Shown here: piece after piece, positions 53,810 to 62,517 of the stretch
Layout of the letters: each line of letters starts with the position of its first letter
How positions within the stretch are numbered: the stretch's first letter is position 1
Assembly: GCF_030362815.1 (NCBI RefSeq)
Contig: NZ_JAUCGR010000004.1
Coordinates: 116,435 to 180,434, forward strand
Length of the DNA stretch: 64,000 nucleotides
Origin: Cellulomonas edaphi
GTDB taxonomy: Bacteria > Actinomycetota > Actinomycetes > Actinomycetales > Cellulomonadaceae
Direction of reading: 5' to 3'
Translations under genes and position numbers: made by a program
The notes under the pieces: generated by a model
The model's database searches: none
Told to the model about the DNA's origin: nothing
The model's input: the letters and a program-made list of their open reading frames with translations, nothing else

Positions 53810-55365
53810 CGGGCCCGCAGGTCCTTGCGCAGGATCTTGCCGGACGCCGACTTCGGCACGGAGTCGATGAACTCGACCCGGCGCACCTTCTTGTGCGGGG
53901 CGACCCGCTCCGCGACCCAGGCCATGAGGGCATCCGCCTCGAGGTGCTCCGAGGAGCGCACGACGAAGGCCTTCGGCACCTCCTCGCCCTCGTCGTCCGG
54001 GACGCCGATCACCGCGGCGTCCTGCACGTCGGGATGCGCGAGCAGCAACGCCTCGAGCTCCGCGGGCGGGACCTGGTAGCCGTGGTACTTGATGAGCTCC
54101 TTGAGCCGGTCGACGATGAAGAACGCCCCACCGGCGTCGACGGTCGCGATGTCCCCCGTGTGCAGGAAGCCGTCTGCGTCGAGCGTCTCGCGCGTCGCCT
54201 CGTCGTCGCCGAGGTAGCCCGTCATCACGTTGGGGCCCTGGCACCACAGCTCGCCCGGTGCGCTCATCCCGTCCGTCGGAGGCTCGATGTCGCCACCGGA
54301 CGCCGGGTCGACGAGCCGGCACGCCATGTTCGGCACGAGCAGGCCGACCGAGCCGCGCGGGATGTCCGTGCGGTCGGCGGGGACGACGTGCGACACCGGA
54401 CTCATCTCGGTCATCCCGTAGCCCTGCACCACCCGGCAGCCGATGCGGTCGGCCACCGCGTCCGCCAGCGTGCCGTCCAGGGGGGCGGCGCCGGACAGGA
54501 TGGTGTGGACGCTCGACAGGTCGTGCTCGGCGACCAGCGGGTGCCGGGCCAGGGCGAGGGCGATGGGCGGCGCGATGAACAGGTAGGTGCAGCGCTGCGC
54601 GGCGACAGCGCCCAGGAACTGGGCGAGGTCGAACCGCGGGAAGGTCACCAGCTGGGCGCGCGCGAACAGCGAGAGGTTGAGCAGCACGGTCATGCCGTAG
54701 ATGTGGAAGAACGGCAGCACCGCCGCGACGCGGTCCTGCGGGCCGAGGGTGATGATGCCGATGGTCTGCGCCACGTTCGCCACGAGGTTGCGGTGCGTGA
54801 GCATCACGCCCTTGGCCAGCCCCGTGGTGCCCGACGAGTACGGCAGCACGGCGAGGTGCGTCGCCGGGTCGATGGTGACGCTCGGTGCCGAGCGCCCCTC
54901 GGCCAGCCAGTCGGCGAGCGACTCGTGCCCGTCGGCCCCGTCGACCACCATCACGCGCTCGTCGGGCAGGTGGCCGAGCATCGCGGGGCTCAGCGCGCCG
55001 ACCGTGATCGCGAGGGTGGCGCCCGCGTCGGCCAGCTGCCGGCCGATCTCGGCGGACGTGTACAGCGAGTTGACCGTGGTGACGGTCGCACCGGCGCGCA
55101 GGATGCCGTGGAAGAGCGCGACGAACGCCGGCGAGTTGGGGGAGTGCAGGGCGACCACGTCGCCCGGGACCACGCCGCGGGCGGCGAGCGCGCCGGCGAT
55201 CCCGTCGATCTGCTCGACCAGCTCGGTGTACGTGGTGCCGCGCTCCGCGCCCGCGGCGATCACGGCGACACGGTGACCCGCGTCGTCCGGCAGGTCCCCG
55301 AACAGGAAGTCGTGCACCGACAGGTCCGGGATCTCGACGTCGGGGTACGGGCTGGTGATCGTCAC
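53806..55365 (-). CDS. AMP-dependent acyl-CoA ligase, 4-coumarate ligase type
   Basis: Activates a carboxylic acid to its CoA thioester via an acyl-AMP. The 519 residues hold the P-loop SSGTTGLAKGVMLTH, the QGYGMTEMSPVSH motif, the hinge VDRLKELIKYHGYQVPPAELE and the C-terminal catalytic Lys in KSASGKILRKDLR. These are features of 4-coumarate and related aryl-acid ligases, but the binding pocket is not enough to name the acid. It leads a two-gene unit with the esterase-like hydrolase. Confidence 0.9.
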   Translation of the reverse strand: MTITSPYPDVEIPDLSVHDFLFGDLPDDAGHRVAVIAAGAERGTTYTELVEQIDGIAGALAARGVVPGDVVALHSPNSPAFVALFHGILRAGATVTTVNSLYTSAEIGRQLADAGATLAITVGALSPAMLGHLPDERVMVVDGADGHESLADWLAEGRSAPSVTIDPATHLAVLPYSSGTTGLAKGVMLTHRNLVANVAQTIGIITLGPQDRVAAVLPFFHIYGMTVLLNLSLFARAQLVTFPRFDLAQFLGAVAAQRCTYLFIAPPIALALARHPLVAEHDLSSVHTILSGAAPLDGTLADAVADRIGCRVVQGYGMTEMSPVSHVVPADRTDIPRGSVGLLVPNMACRLVDPASGGDIEPPTDGMSAPGELWCQGPNVMTGYLGDDEATRETLDADGFLHTGDIATVDAGGAFFIVDRLKELIKYHGYQVPPAELEALLLAHPDVQDAAVIGVPDDEGEEVPKAFVVRSSEHLEADALMAWVAERVAPHKKVRRVEFIDSVPKSASGKILRKDLRAR

Positions 55366-55393
55366 GACGGGCTCCTCGCGGACAGATCGGCGG

Positions 55394-55413
55394 CGCGCAC
55401 CTCGTCGTGCGCG
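55394..55413. terminator. Hairpin between dinB and the acyl-CoA ligase gene
   Basis: CGCGCAC and GTGCGCG pair perfectly around CTCGTC, about 70 bases after the dinB stop on the minus strand. The space before it holds an imperfect direct repeat (CAGGTCACGCTGGCC, CAGGTCACGCAGGCC). Nothing else stands out in the gap. Confidence 0.5.
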
Positions 55414-55485
55414 ACCTCTCGCACGCTACCCGCGAGGGCGTGTCCGCGCAGGTCACGCTGGCCCAGGTCACGCAGGCCCGGAAGG

Positions 55486-56691
55486 TCAGTCCTCGAGCAT
55501 GGGCGCGCTGAACCCGTCGCCGGTGCGCAGGAGGCTCGCGCGCATCACCGCGCCCGAGCCGAACCGGGCGGCGACGGCGTCGACCGCGCTGTCCATGCCG
55601 CCGGTGTCGACCGGTCCGAACGAGAGCTGCGGCTGCACGACCGCGTCCGACTCCAGGTTGGTCAGCGCGACCCCCACCAGGGTCAGCCCGCGCTCGCGGA
55701 TGAGGTCGCCGGCGGCGTCGAGCAGCATGGTCGCCGTCGCGCCGATGTCCGCGCCGGAGGACGTGGCGTGCGGGAACGAGTGCGACCGCGTCGCCCGCGA
55801 GTAGTCCTCGAAGCGCAGGCGCAGGACCACGGTGCGGGCCGTGCGGTGGGCCGTGCGCATCCGGCGGCACACGCGGTCGACGAGCCCCAGCAGCGCCGCG
55901 CGCACGAACTCGGGCGGGTGCGCTCCGTGCCCGATCGCCCGCTGCGCGCCGATCGAGCCGCGCCTGGTGCCGACCACCACGCGCTCCGGCGTGCGCCCGT
56001 GGACCACCGCGTACAGGTGCCGTCCCGCCGCGGGACCCAGGAGCCCGACGAGCACCGACTCGCCGAGCATGGCCACGTCGCCCGCGGTCGCCAGCCCGTA
56101 CGAGCCGAGCTTCGTGGCCGTCACCTCCCCGACGCCCCACAGCATCGTCAGCGGCAGCGGGTGCAGGAACGCGTCCTCCGCGTCCGGCTCGACCAGGAGC
56201 AGCCCGTCCGGCTTGGCGACGCGGCTGGCCACCTTGGCGAGGAACGGGGTGCGTGCCACGCCCACGGTGATGGGCAGGCCCACCTCGTCGCGGACGCGCT
56301 CGCGCAGCCGAGCGGCGATCTGCACCGGCGGCGCGTCGATGCGGTGCAGCCCGCCGACGTCGAGGAACGCCTCGTCGATCGAGACGCCCTGCACCTGGGG
56401 CGTCGTGTCCCGGAACACCTCGAACACCGCCTTGCTTGCCTCGACGTAGGCCTCGAACCGGGGGCGCACGTCGATGAGGTCCGGGCAGAGTCGCCGCGCC
56501 TGCCTGCCGCTCATCGCCGTCTTCACGCCGCGCCGCTTCGCCTCGTACGACGCCGCGAGCACGACGCCCCCACCCACGACGACCGGCCGGTTGCGCAGGC
56601 GCGGGTCGTCGCGCTGCTCGACCGACGCGTAGAAGGCGTCGAGATCGGCGTGCAGGATCGCGGCGCGGCGCGGGCTCTCGGACACGAACAC
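55486..56691 (-). CDS. dinB: DNA polymerase IV (Y family)
   Basis: An error-prone translesion polymerase of 401 residues. Catalytic blocks are ILHADLDAFYASVEQ, SYEAKRRGVKTAM, GVSIDEAFLDV with the second pair of metal ligands, and the helix-hairpin-helix LTMLWGVGEVTATKLGSYGL. The C-terminus is shorter than E. coli DinB by a few residues but contains the little-finger domain; the final ...FSAPMLED tail resembles no beta-clamp motif strongly, although QPQLSF at about 365 is a plausible clamp-binding peptide. The start is a GTG inside a LexA box, which leaves room for no Shine-Dalgarno sequence. Confidence 0.93.
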   Translation of the reverse strand: MFVSESPRRAAILHADLDAFYASVEQRDDPRLRNRPVVVGGGVVLAASYEAKRRGVKTAMSGRQARRLCPDLIDVRPRFEAYVEASKAVFEVFRDTTPQVQGVSIDEAFLDVGGLHRIDAPPVQIAARLRERVRDEVGLPITVGVARTPFLAKVASRVAKPDGLLLVEPDAEDAFLHPLPLTMLWGVGEVTATKLGSYGLATAGDVAMLGESVLVGLLGPAAGRHLYAVVHGRTPERVVVGTRRGSIGAQRAIGHGAHPPEFVRAALLGLVDRVCRRMRTAHRTARTVVLRLRFEDYSRATRSHSFPHATSSGADIGATATMLLDAAGDLIRERGLTLVGVALTNLESDAVVQPQLSFGPVDTGGMDSAVDAVAARFGSGAVMRASLLRTGDGFSAPMLED

Positions 56692-56698
56692 ATGTTCT
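56685..56698 (-). promoter_or_regulatory. LexA (SOS) box over the dinB start
   Basis: CGAACACATGTTCT fits the Gram-positive LexA consensus CGAAC-RNRY-GTTYC except for the final base. It overlaps the GTG start codon and a candidate -10 element TAGAAC (56699-56694 on the minus strand), which would start transcription at the GTG. Confidence 0.8.
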
Positions 56699-56750
56699 AA
56701 CGGGGGTCTGACACCGGGCGCTCGACCGCCGACCGCGCCAGAATGCGCGG

Positions 56751-57128
56751 ATGGACGTGACCTCCTGGGTGACCGAGTACGAGCGAGCGTGGCGCGCCCA
56801 GGACGTGCCCGCGCTCGACGGGTTGTTCACGCCGGACGCGGTGTACTTGCGCTCGGCCTACGACGACGGGCTGGTGGGTCTGCCCGCGATCCGTGACTTC
56901 TGGTCCGACGACCAGCCGTTCACCATGACGTGGGAGCCGGTGGCGGCCGAGGGGGACACGGCCGTGGTCCGCGTCGAGGTGCACTACGGGGGCGCCGAAC
57001 CGCACGAGTACCGGGACCTGTGGATCATCACCTTCGCCGACGACGGCCGCGCGCGGCGGTTCGAGGAGTGGGCGCACTGGCCCGGCATGCCCGGGTGGAG
57101 CAGCACCGACCCCGGCGCGAGCGACTGA
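56751..57128 (+). CDS. NTF2/SnoaL-like protein
   Basis: A 125-residue protein of the cone-shaped NTF2-like fold (WVTEYERAWRAQDVPALDGLFTPDAVYLRSAYDDG, FWSDDQ, VRVEVHYGGAEPHEYRDLWIITFADDGRARRFEEWAHWPG). Such proteins bind small ligands or act as isomerases or hydrolases. No catalytic role can be assigned. It diverges from dinB; its ATG lies 59 bases from the dinB GTG, and no strong ribosome site is visible. Confidence 0.85.
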   Translation: MDVTSWVTEYERAWRAQDVPALDGLFTPDAVYLRSAYDDGLVGLPAIRDFWSDDQPFTMTWEPVAAEGDTAVVRVEVHYGGAEPHEYRDLWIITFADDGRARRFEEWAHWPGMPGWSSTDPGASD

Positions 57129-57274
57129 GCCACGGCCCCGGGCTCGACCCGGCTGGACGCGCGCGCGGCCCCTACCTCCACCACACTTGCTGGCAGCCCG
57201 AGCCGGAACCTGAGTCGGGACGTAGCCAGAACCAGCCAGCACGCACGGCAGCACCGCAGAGCAGAGGAGCCGGC

Positions 57275-58756
57275 ATGAGCATCCTGCGCACCAAGAGCGT
57301 CGAGCAGTCGCTCGCCGACGCCGACGAACCGGAGTTCCAGCTCAAGCGGTCGCTGTCCGCCCTCGACCTCGTCGTCTTCGGCGTCGGCGTGGTGATCGGC
57401 GCGGGCATCTTCACCCTCACCGGCCGGGCGGCGCACGAGACCGCGGGTCCCGCGATCGTCATCAGCTTCGTCATCGCGGCCGTCTGCTGCACGCTGGCCG
57501 CGATGTGCTACGCGGAGTTCGCGTCCACCGTGCCCGTCTCCGGGTCCGCGTTCACGTTCAGCTACGCGAGCCTGGGTGAGATCTTCGCCTGGATCATCGG
57601 CTGGGACCTGATCCTGGAGATGTTCCTGGGCGCGAGCGTCGTCGCGCAGGGGTGGAGCGCCTACCTGGCGCTGCTCCTGGAGAACCTCGGCATCACGGTG
57701 CCGGCCGAGATCAGCTCGGGCGGCACGGTCGACCTGCTCGCCATCGGCCTCGTCGTGGTCCTGGGCGTCCTGATCACCATCGGCATCAAGGAGTCGATGC
57801 GGGTCAACATCGTGCTCGTCGCGATCAAGCTCTTCATCGTGCTGTTCGTCATCGTGGCGGGGATCGGGTTCATCTCGACCGCGAACTACCACCCCTTCAT
57901 CCCGCCGGCCCAGCCGAGCGAGGCGGCGAACGGGCTCACGCAGCCGCTCGTGCAGGCGCTGCTCGGCTTCGAGCCGACCGTGTTCGGCATCGGCGGCATC
58001 TTCGCCGGCGCGGCCCTGGTCTTCTTCGCCTACATCGGGTTCGACGTGGTGGCGACCACCGCCGAGGAGACGCGCAACCCGCAGCGCGACCTGCCCATCG
58101 GGATCATCGGGTCGCTCATCATCTGCACGATCCTGTACTGCGCGGTCGCGATCGTGGTGACGGGGATGGTCTCGTACGACAAGCTCGACCCGAAGGCGGC
58201 CCTGGCCAACGCGTTCGAGGCGCACGGCCAGGACTGGATGGCCACGCTGATCGCGGCGGGCGCGGTCGCGGGGCTGACGACCGTGGTGCTGACACTCATG
58301 ATCGGCGCGACGCGCGTGGTGTTCGCGATGAGCCGCGACAACCTGCTGCCCCGCGGCCTGGCCCGGGTGCACCCGACGTTCCGCACGCCGTACGTCATCA
58401 CGGCGGTGGTCACGGTCGTCACCGCGCTGGTGGCCGGGCTCACGCCGGTCGGCGTGCTGGAGGAGATGGTCAACATCGGCACGCTCAGCGCGTTCGTGCT
58501 GGTCAGCATCGGGGTCGTCGTGCTCCGGCGGACGCGCCCCGACCTGCCGCGCGCGTTCCGCGTCCCGTGGGTCCCGGTGCTTCCGATCGTCTCCGCCCTG
58601 ATCTGCGCCTACCTCATGGTGAACCTGTCGGTCGAGACGTGGCTGCGGTTCCTGGTGTGGCTCGCCATCGGGCTGGCCATCTACTTCGGGTACTCGATGC
58701 GGCACTCGCGGCTCGCAGGCACCGCCCGGGACGCGCGCGTGCCCGACCGGACGTGA
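57275..58756 (+). CDS. APC-family amino acid permease
   Basis: A 493-residue transporter with about 12 helices of the cationic amino acid/YfnA group. The opening FQLKRSLSALDLVVFGVGVVIGAGIFTLTGRAA and AIVISFVIAAVCCTLAAMCYAEFASTVPVSGSAFTFSYASLGEI are characteristic, as is FAYIGFDVVATTAEETRNPQRDLPIGI in helix 6-loop. Substrate is probably a basic or neutral amino acid. GAGGAG precedes the ATG. The 146 bases before it hold no gene or clear site. Confidence 0.9.
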   Translation: MSILRTKSVEQSLADADEPEFQLKRSLSALDLVVFGVGVVIGAGIFTLTGRAAHETAGPAIVISFVIAAVCCTLAAMCYAEFASTVPVSGSAFTFSYASLGEIFAWIIGWDLILEMFLGASVVAQGWSAYLALLLENLGITVPAEISSGGTVDLLAIGLVVVLGVLITIGIKESMRVNIVLVAIKLFIVLFVIVAGIGFISTANYHPFIPPAQPSEAANGLTQPLVQALLGFEPTVFGIGGIFAGAALVFFAYIGFDVVATTAEETRNPQRDLPIGIIGSLIICTILYCAVAIVVTGMVSYDKLDPKAALANAFEAHGQDWMATLIAAGAVAGLTTVVLTLMIGATRVVFAMSRDNLLPRGLARVHPTFRTPYVITAVVTVVTALVAGLTPVGVLEEMVNIGTLSAFVLVSIGVVVLRRTRPDLPRAFRVPWVPVLPIVSALICAYLMVNLSVETWLRFLVWLAIGLAIYFGYSMRHSRLAGTARDARVPDRT

Positions 58757-58816
58757 GCCGCGCGTCACGGGTCCGGCACGCGATATTCGTGCGAGGCCGG
58801 CGCTAGGTCGCCGATA

Positions 58817-58836
58817 GGGTCGAATCGATACGACCC
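58817..58836. promoter_or_regulatory. Near-perfect 20-base palindrome before the MATE gene
   Basis: GGGTCGAATCGATACGACCC has one mismatched pair around an ATCGAT centre, 29 bases before the MATE ATG. TAGGGT at its left edge could be a -10 element. A smaller inverted repeat, GCACG-CGATATT-CGTGC, lies at 58776-58792. Confidence 0.6.
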
Positions 58837-58865
58837 CTCACCCCAGCACGGAGCCTCACCTCGTC

Positions 58866-60296
58866 ATGCCCAAGACCCTCACCGTCGGCCGTCCGTGGCA
58901 CGTCATCGCGGTGTTCGCCGTCCCGCTGCTCCTCGGCAACGTGGTGCAGCAGCTCTACCAGGTGACCGACGCGTTCATCGTCGGTCGCACCCTTGGCGTC
59001 GACGCGCTCGCCGCGGTCGGGTCCACCGGGAGCCTGCTGTTCCTGCTCCTCGGGTTCGCGTGGGGTCTGACCTCCGGCTTCGCCATCCCGACCGCACAGG
59101 CGTTCGGGGCCGGCGACTCCGCCGCCGTGCGGCGCTCGGTGGCCGCGGGCACGGTGCTGACCGCCGTCGGCTCCCTGGTGCTGACGCTGCTCGCGGTGCT
59201 CGCCACCGGCCCGGCGCTCCGGGTGCTGCAGACGCCGCCGGAGCTCGTCGGGCAGGCCAGCACGTTCGCGACGGTGAGCTTCGCCGGTGCCGTCGCCACC
59301 ATGTTCTTCAACTACCTGTCGGCGATCATCCGAGCCATCGGCGACTCGCGCACGCCGCTGGTGTTCCTCGCTGTGTGCTGCGGTCTCAACGTCGGCCTCG
59401 TCGTCCTGCTGGTGCGCGCCGCCGGGCTCGGCGTCGGCGGCGCCGCGCTGGCCACCGTCGTCTCGCAGGCGCTGTCGGTCGCGCTGTGCGTGGCGTTCAT
59501 CCGGCGCCGCGTCCCCGCGCTGCAGCCGTCGCGCGAGGACTGGCGGCTCGACCGCGCCGCCGTGGCCGCCCAGCTGCGCATCGGGCTCCCGATGGGCTTC
59601 CAGGCGTCGATCATCGCGATCGGCTCGCTCGTCGTGCAGCTGCGGCTCAACGAGCTCGGCGCGGACTCCGTGGCGGCGTACACGACGGCCGCCCGCGTGG
59701 ACGGCGTCGCTGTGGCGTTCCTGGGCTCGATCGGCCTGGCCGTCTCGACGTTCGTGGCGCAGAACCACGGCGCGGGCCGGCCGGACCGGATCCGGCGCGG
59801 CGTCTCGCAGGCGGTGGCGATGTCCGTGGGTGTCGCGGTGCTCCTCGGCCTGGTGCTCGTCAGCGCCGGCAGCTCGATCGTCTCCATGTTCGTGGGTCCG
59901 GACGAGCAGCACGTGGTGGACCTGGCCGCGCAGTTCCTCACGGTCAACGGCCTGCTGTACTCGGCGCTCGGCGTGCTCTTCGTGCTGCGCGGTGCGCTGC
60001 AGGGCCTGGGGCACGCGCTCGTGCCGACCATCACGGGCGTGGTCGAGCTCGTGATGCGCGTCGGAGCAGCTCTGGTGCTCGGATCGGCGTTCGGCTACGC
60101 GGGCGTGGTCTGGAGCAACCCCCTCGCCTGGTTCGGGGCGATGGTGCTGCTGATCCCGGCGTACCTGCACGCGCGCCGCTCGCTGGGGGCACCGGCGGAC
60201 GTGCTGGTGATCGAGGGACCGAACGACGGCTCCGTCGTGCTCGACGCCGTCATCCCGCAGCCACGCGCAGCGCGCGAGGGCACGCCCGCGCGCTGA
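58866..60296 (+). CDS. MATE-family multidrug exporter
   Basis: A 476-residue 12-helix efflux protein driven by sodium or protons (NorM/DinF superfamily). The two-fold repeat is visible in PLLLGNVVQQLYQVTDAFIVGRTLG and GLPMGFQASIIAIGSLVVQLRLNELGADSVAAYTTA. Blocks AVGSTGSLLFLLLGFAWGLTSG, FRAIGDSRTP-like IRAIGDSRTPL and FVAQNHGAG are standard. The C-terminal 40 residues are hydrophilic and variable. The palindrome just upstream implies control by a regulator encoded elsewhere. Confidence 0.92.
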   Translation: MPKTLTVGRPWHVIAVFAVPLLLGNVVQQLYQVTDAFIVGRTLGVDALAAVGSTGSLLFLLLGFAWGLTSGFAIPTAQAFGAGDSAAVRRSVAAGTVLTAVGSLVLTLLAVLATGPALRVLQTPPELVGQASTFATVSFAGAVATMFFNYLSAIIRAIGDSRTPLVFLAVCCGLNVGLVVLLVRAAGLGVGGAALATVVSQALSVALCVAFIRRRVPALQPSREDWRLDRAAVAAQLRIGLPMGFQASIIAIGSLVVQLRLNELGADSVAAYTTAARVDGVAVAFLGSIGLAVSTFVAQNHGAGRPDRIRRGVSQAVAMSVGVAVLLGLVLVSAGSSIVSMFVGPDEQHVVDLAAQFLTVNGLLYSALGVLFVLRGALQGLGHALVPTITGVVELVMRVGAALVLGSAFGYAGVVWSNPLAWFGAMVLLIPAYLHARRSLGAPADVLVIEGPNDGSVVLDAVIPQPRAAREGTPAR

Positions 60297-60339
60297 CTCG
60301 CATTGCGGGACGTGGGGCCCGGGGGAATCGTGGAGGACC

Positions 60340-61806
60340 ATGACCGACCTGACCGGCGCGCCCGCTCCGCAGACCACCGTCCCGCGCGCCGCGTGGCGGG
60401 CGGGGGTCGTGCTCATGGCCGGCATGTTCATGGCGCTGCTGGACACGACGATCGTCAACGTCGCGCTGCCCACCATCCAGCAGTCGCTCGACGCGAGCGA
60501 GGCGACGCTCAGCTGGATCATCTCCGGCTACGCGCTCGCGTTCGGCATCGCCCTCATCCCGGCCGGCCGCATCGGGGACCGCGTCGGGCACAAGTGGGTG
60601 TTCTTCGCCGGTCTCGCGCTCTTCACGGTGGCCAGCCTGTTCTGTGGTCTCGCGCAGAACAGCATCCAGCTCGTGGTCGCCCGCGTGGTCCAGGGCCTGG
60701 CCGGCGGCATCTTCGTCCCCGCCGTCACGGCGTTCATCCAGCTGCTGTTCCCCGGCCCCGTGCGCGGCAAGGCCTTCGCGATCCTGGGCTCCGTGATCGG
60801 GGTCTCCACCGCGCTCGGGCCGATCCTCGGCGGGCTGATCATCGAGGCGTTCGGCGACGAGAACGGGTGGCGCCTGGTGTTCTGGGTCAACATCCCGATC
60901 GGCATCGTGGCGCTGGTCGCCGCCGCCCGCCTGCTGCCCGCGGGCGCCGCGGGCGGTGCGCGGGCGGGCACCGACCTCGTGGGGCTGCTGCTGCTCACCG
61001 CGGGACTGGTCGCGCTGCTCGTTCCCCTGATCGAGGGGCAGGACGAGGGGTGGCCGGTCTGGACTTTCGTCAGCCTGGCCGCCGGCGCGCTCCTCATCGT
61101 GGTGTTCGCGCTCTGGGAGCTGCGCGAGGCGAGAGCGGACAGGAACCCGCTGGTGCCGCCGCACCTCTTCTCGCACCCGTCGTTCACCGGCGGGACCGTC
61201 CTGGCGCTGGTCTACTTCGCGGCGTTCACGAGCATCTTCTTCACCATCTCGCTGCTGTGGCAGGCCGGCCTGTCGCACACCGCGCTGCAGTCCGGCGTGG
61301 TGGGCGTCCCCTTCGCGCTCGGCAGCATCGTCGGCGCATCGCAGAGCAACCGGCTGTCGCAGCGGCTCGGTCGCACCGTGCTCGTCGTGGGGACCGCCAT
61401 GGTGGCGTGCGGGCTCGTGTGGGTGTGGCTGGTGCTCCGCACGCAGGACGCGACCGGGCTGACCAGCTGGGACCTCGCGGCGCCGCTCGCCATCGCGGGG
61501 ATCGGCAACGGGCTGTTCATCGCGCCCAACGCCCAGTTCATCGTCGCGACCGTGGACCGCCGCGAGGCCGGGTCCGCCAGCGGCGTGATCTCGGTGATGC
61601 AGCGTGTGGGCAGTGCCATCGGCATCGCCGTCATCGGCAGCGTGCTGTTCGGCAGCCTGCACATCGTGAGCCGCGACCCGGCCCAGGTGATGCAGGCGTT
61701 CACCGACGCGGCGGCGCACGCGATGGGCGTGAGCGCCGCCCTCGCGGTGGTCGCTTTCGCGCTGGTGTTCGCGCTGCCCAAGCAGGTCAACCAGTACGCG
61801 GCCTGA
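60340..61806 (+). CDS. MFS drug exporter, DHA2 (14-helix) type
   Basis: A 488-residue proton-coupled exporter. The motif FMALLDTTIVNVALPTIQ in helix 1 and GRIGDRVGHKWVFFAG in the first loop define the DHA2 group; motif C is in GVSTALGPILGGLI. Substrates in the group are drugs, dyes or antiseptics. It follows the MATE gene after 43 bases with its own GGAGG, so the two exporters may share transcripts. No regulator is adjacent. Confidence 0.92.
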   Translation: MTDLTGAPAPQTTVPRAAWRAGVVLMAGMFMALLDTTIVNVALPTIQQSLDASEATLSWIISGYALAFGIALIPAGRIGDRVGHKWVFFAGLALFTVASLFCGLAQNSIQLVVARVVQGLAGGIFVPAVTAFIQLLFPGPVRGKAFAILGSVIGVSTALGPILGGLIIEAFGDENGWRLVFWVNIPIGIVALVAAARLLPAGAAGGARAGTDLVGLLLLTAGLVALLVPLIEGQDEGWPVWTFVSLAAGALLIVVFALWELREARADRNPLVPPHLFSHPSFTGGTVLALVYFAAFTSIFFTISLLWQAGLSHTALQSGVVGVPFALGSIVGASQSNRLSQRLGRTVLVVGTAMVACGLVWVWLVLRTQDATGLTSWDLAAPLAIAGIGNGLFIAPNAQFIVATVDRREAGSASGVISVMQRVGSAIGIAVIGSVLFGSLHIVSRDPAQVMQAFTDAAAHAMGVSAALAVVAFALVFALPKQVNQYAA

Positions 61807-61827
61807 CCGGAACCGGACCGGAGGGGA

Positions 61828-62493
61828 TCACGACCCGGTCTGCCACGGCGCCGTGGCGAGGCGCTCGTCGTACGTGCCGCCCGGCCCGCATCCGCCGCGG
61901 TAGTCGGCGGGCATGGCCGGGTACACCGTCGACCAGTACTCCTGCGCGAGCGCCCGGCCCTGGGCCGCGCTCGCACCCAGCGCGACGGCCATCGCCGCGT
62001 CGCGCTGCACCGCCGCGCACTCCGCCTCCGCCTCGACCATGAGACCGGCCATGTGCATGGCCTCGTGGGTCAGCACGTGCACGGCGACCACCTGGTCCCG
62101 GCTCGGTGCGTCCTTGGAGGAGGCCAGCCAGGAACGCAGGTCGGCGCACGGCCCCCGCTTGATCACCGTCGCACGCTCCGGCACGCCGCCCGGGCCCCAG
62201 GCGACGTAGCCGAGCTCCTGCCCGAGGTCGACGAACGCCTCTCCGAACGTCTGGCAGTGCACCTGCACCTGCGCGCCGACCATCGCGCTCGCCGCGCGCT
62301 CGAGCCGCCCCTCGAGCCGTGCCTGGGTCCACAGCGGCACCGCGCAGGACAGCGCGAGGGCGAGGCAGAGGCCGACGCGGATCTTCGGGAACGCCCGCAC
62401 CCGCCCGAGCGCGTCGACGCGTCGCAGCACCCAGCGGATGCTCACGACCGCCGCGAGGGTGAGGAACCCGATGAGCGTCAGGGTGAGGAGCAC
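61828..62493 (-). CDS. Membrane protein with HExxH metallopeptidase motif
   Basis: A 221-residue protein. Two helices near the N-terminus (LLTLTLIGFLTLAAVVSIRWVL and IRVGLCLALALSCAVPLW) precede an outer domain containing HVLTHEAMHMAGLMVEAEAECAAVQ. HEAMH at about 139-143 plus the following Glu-rich helix is a zincin-type zinc site. Several cysteines (CQTFG, GPCADL, AEC, GCGPGG) could form disulfides. No known peptidase family is recognised. The GTG start has only a weak ribosome site. It converges on the MFS gene. Confidence 0.75.
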   Translation of the reverse strand: MLLTLTLIGFLTLAAVVSIRWVLRRVDALGRVRAFPKIRVGLCLALALSCAVPLWTQARLEGRLERAASAMVGAQVQVHCQTFGEAFVDLGQELGYVAWGPGGVPERATVIKRGPCADLRSWLASSKDAPSRDQVVAVHVLTHEAMHMAGLMVEAEAECAAVQRDAAMAVALGASAAQGRALAQEYWSTVYPAMPADYRGGCGPGGTYDERLATAPWQTGS

Positions 62494-62517
62494 CCTGAGG
62501 TCATCGGCCGGCGGGGC

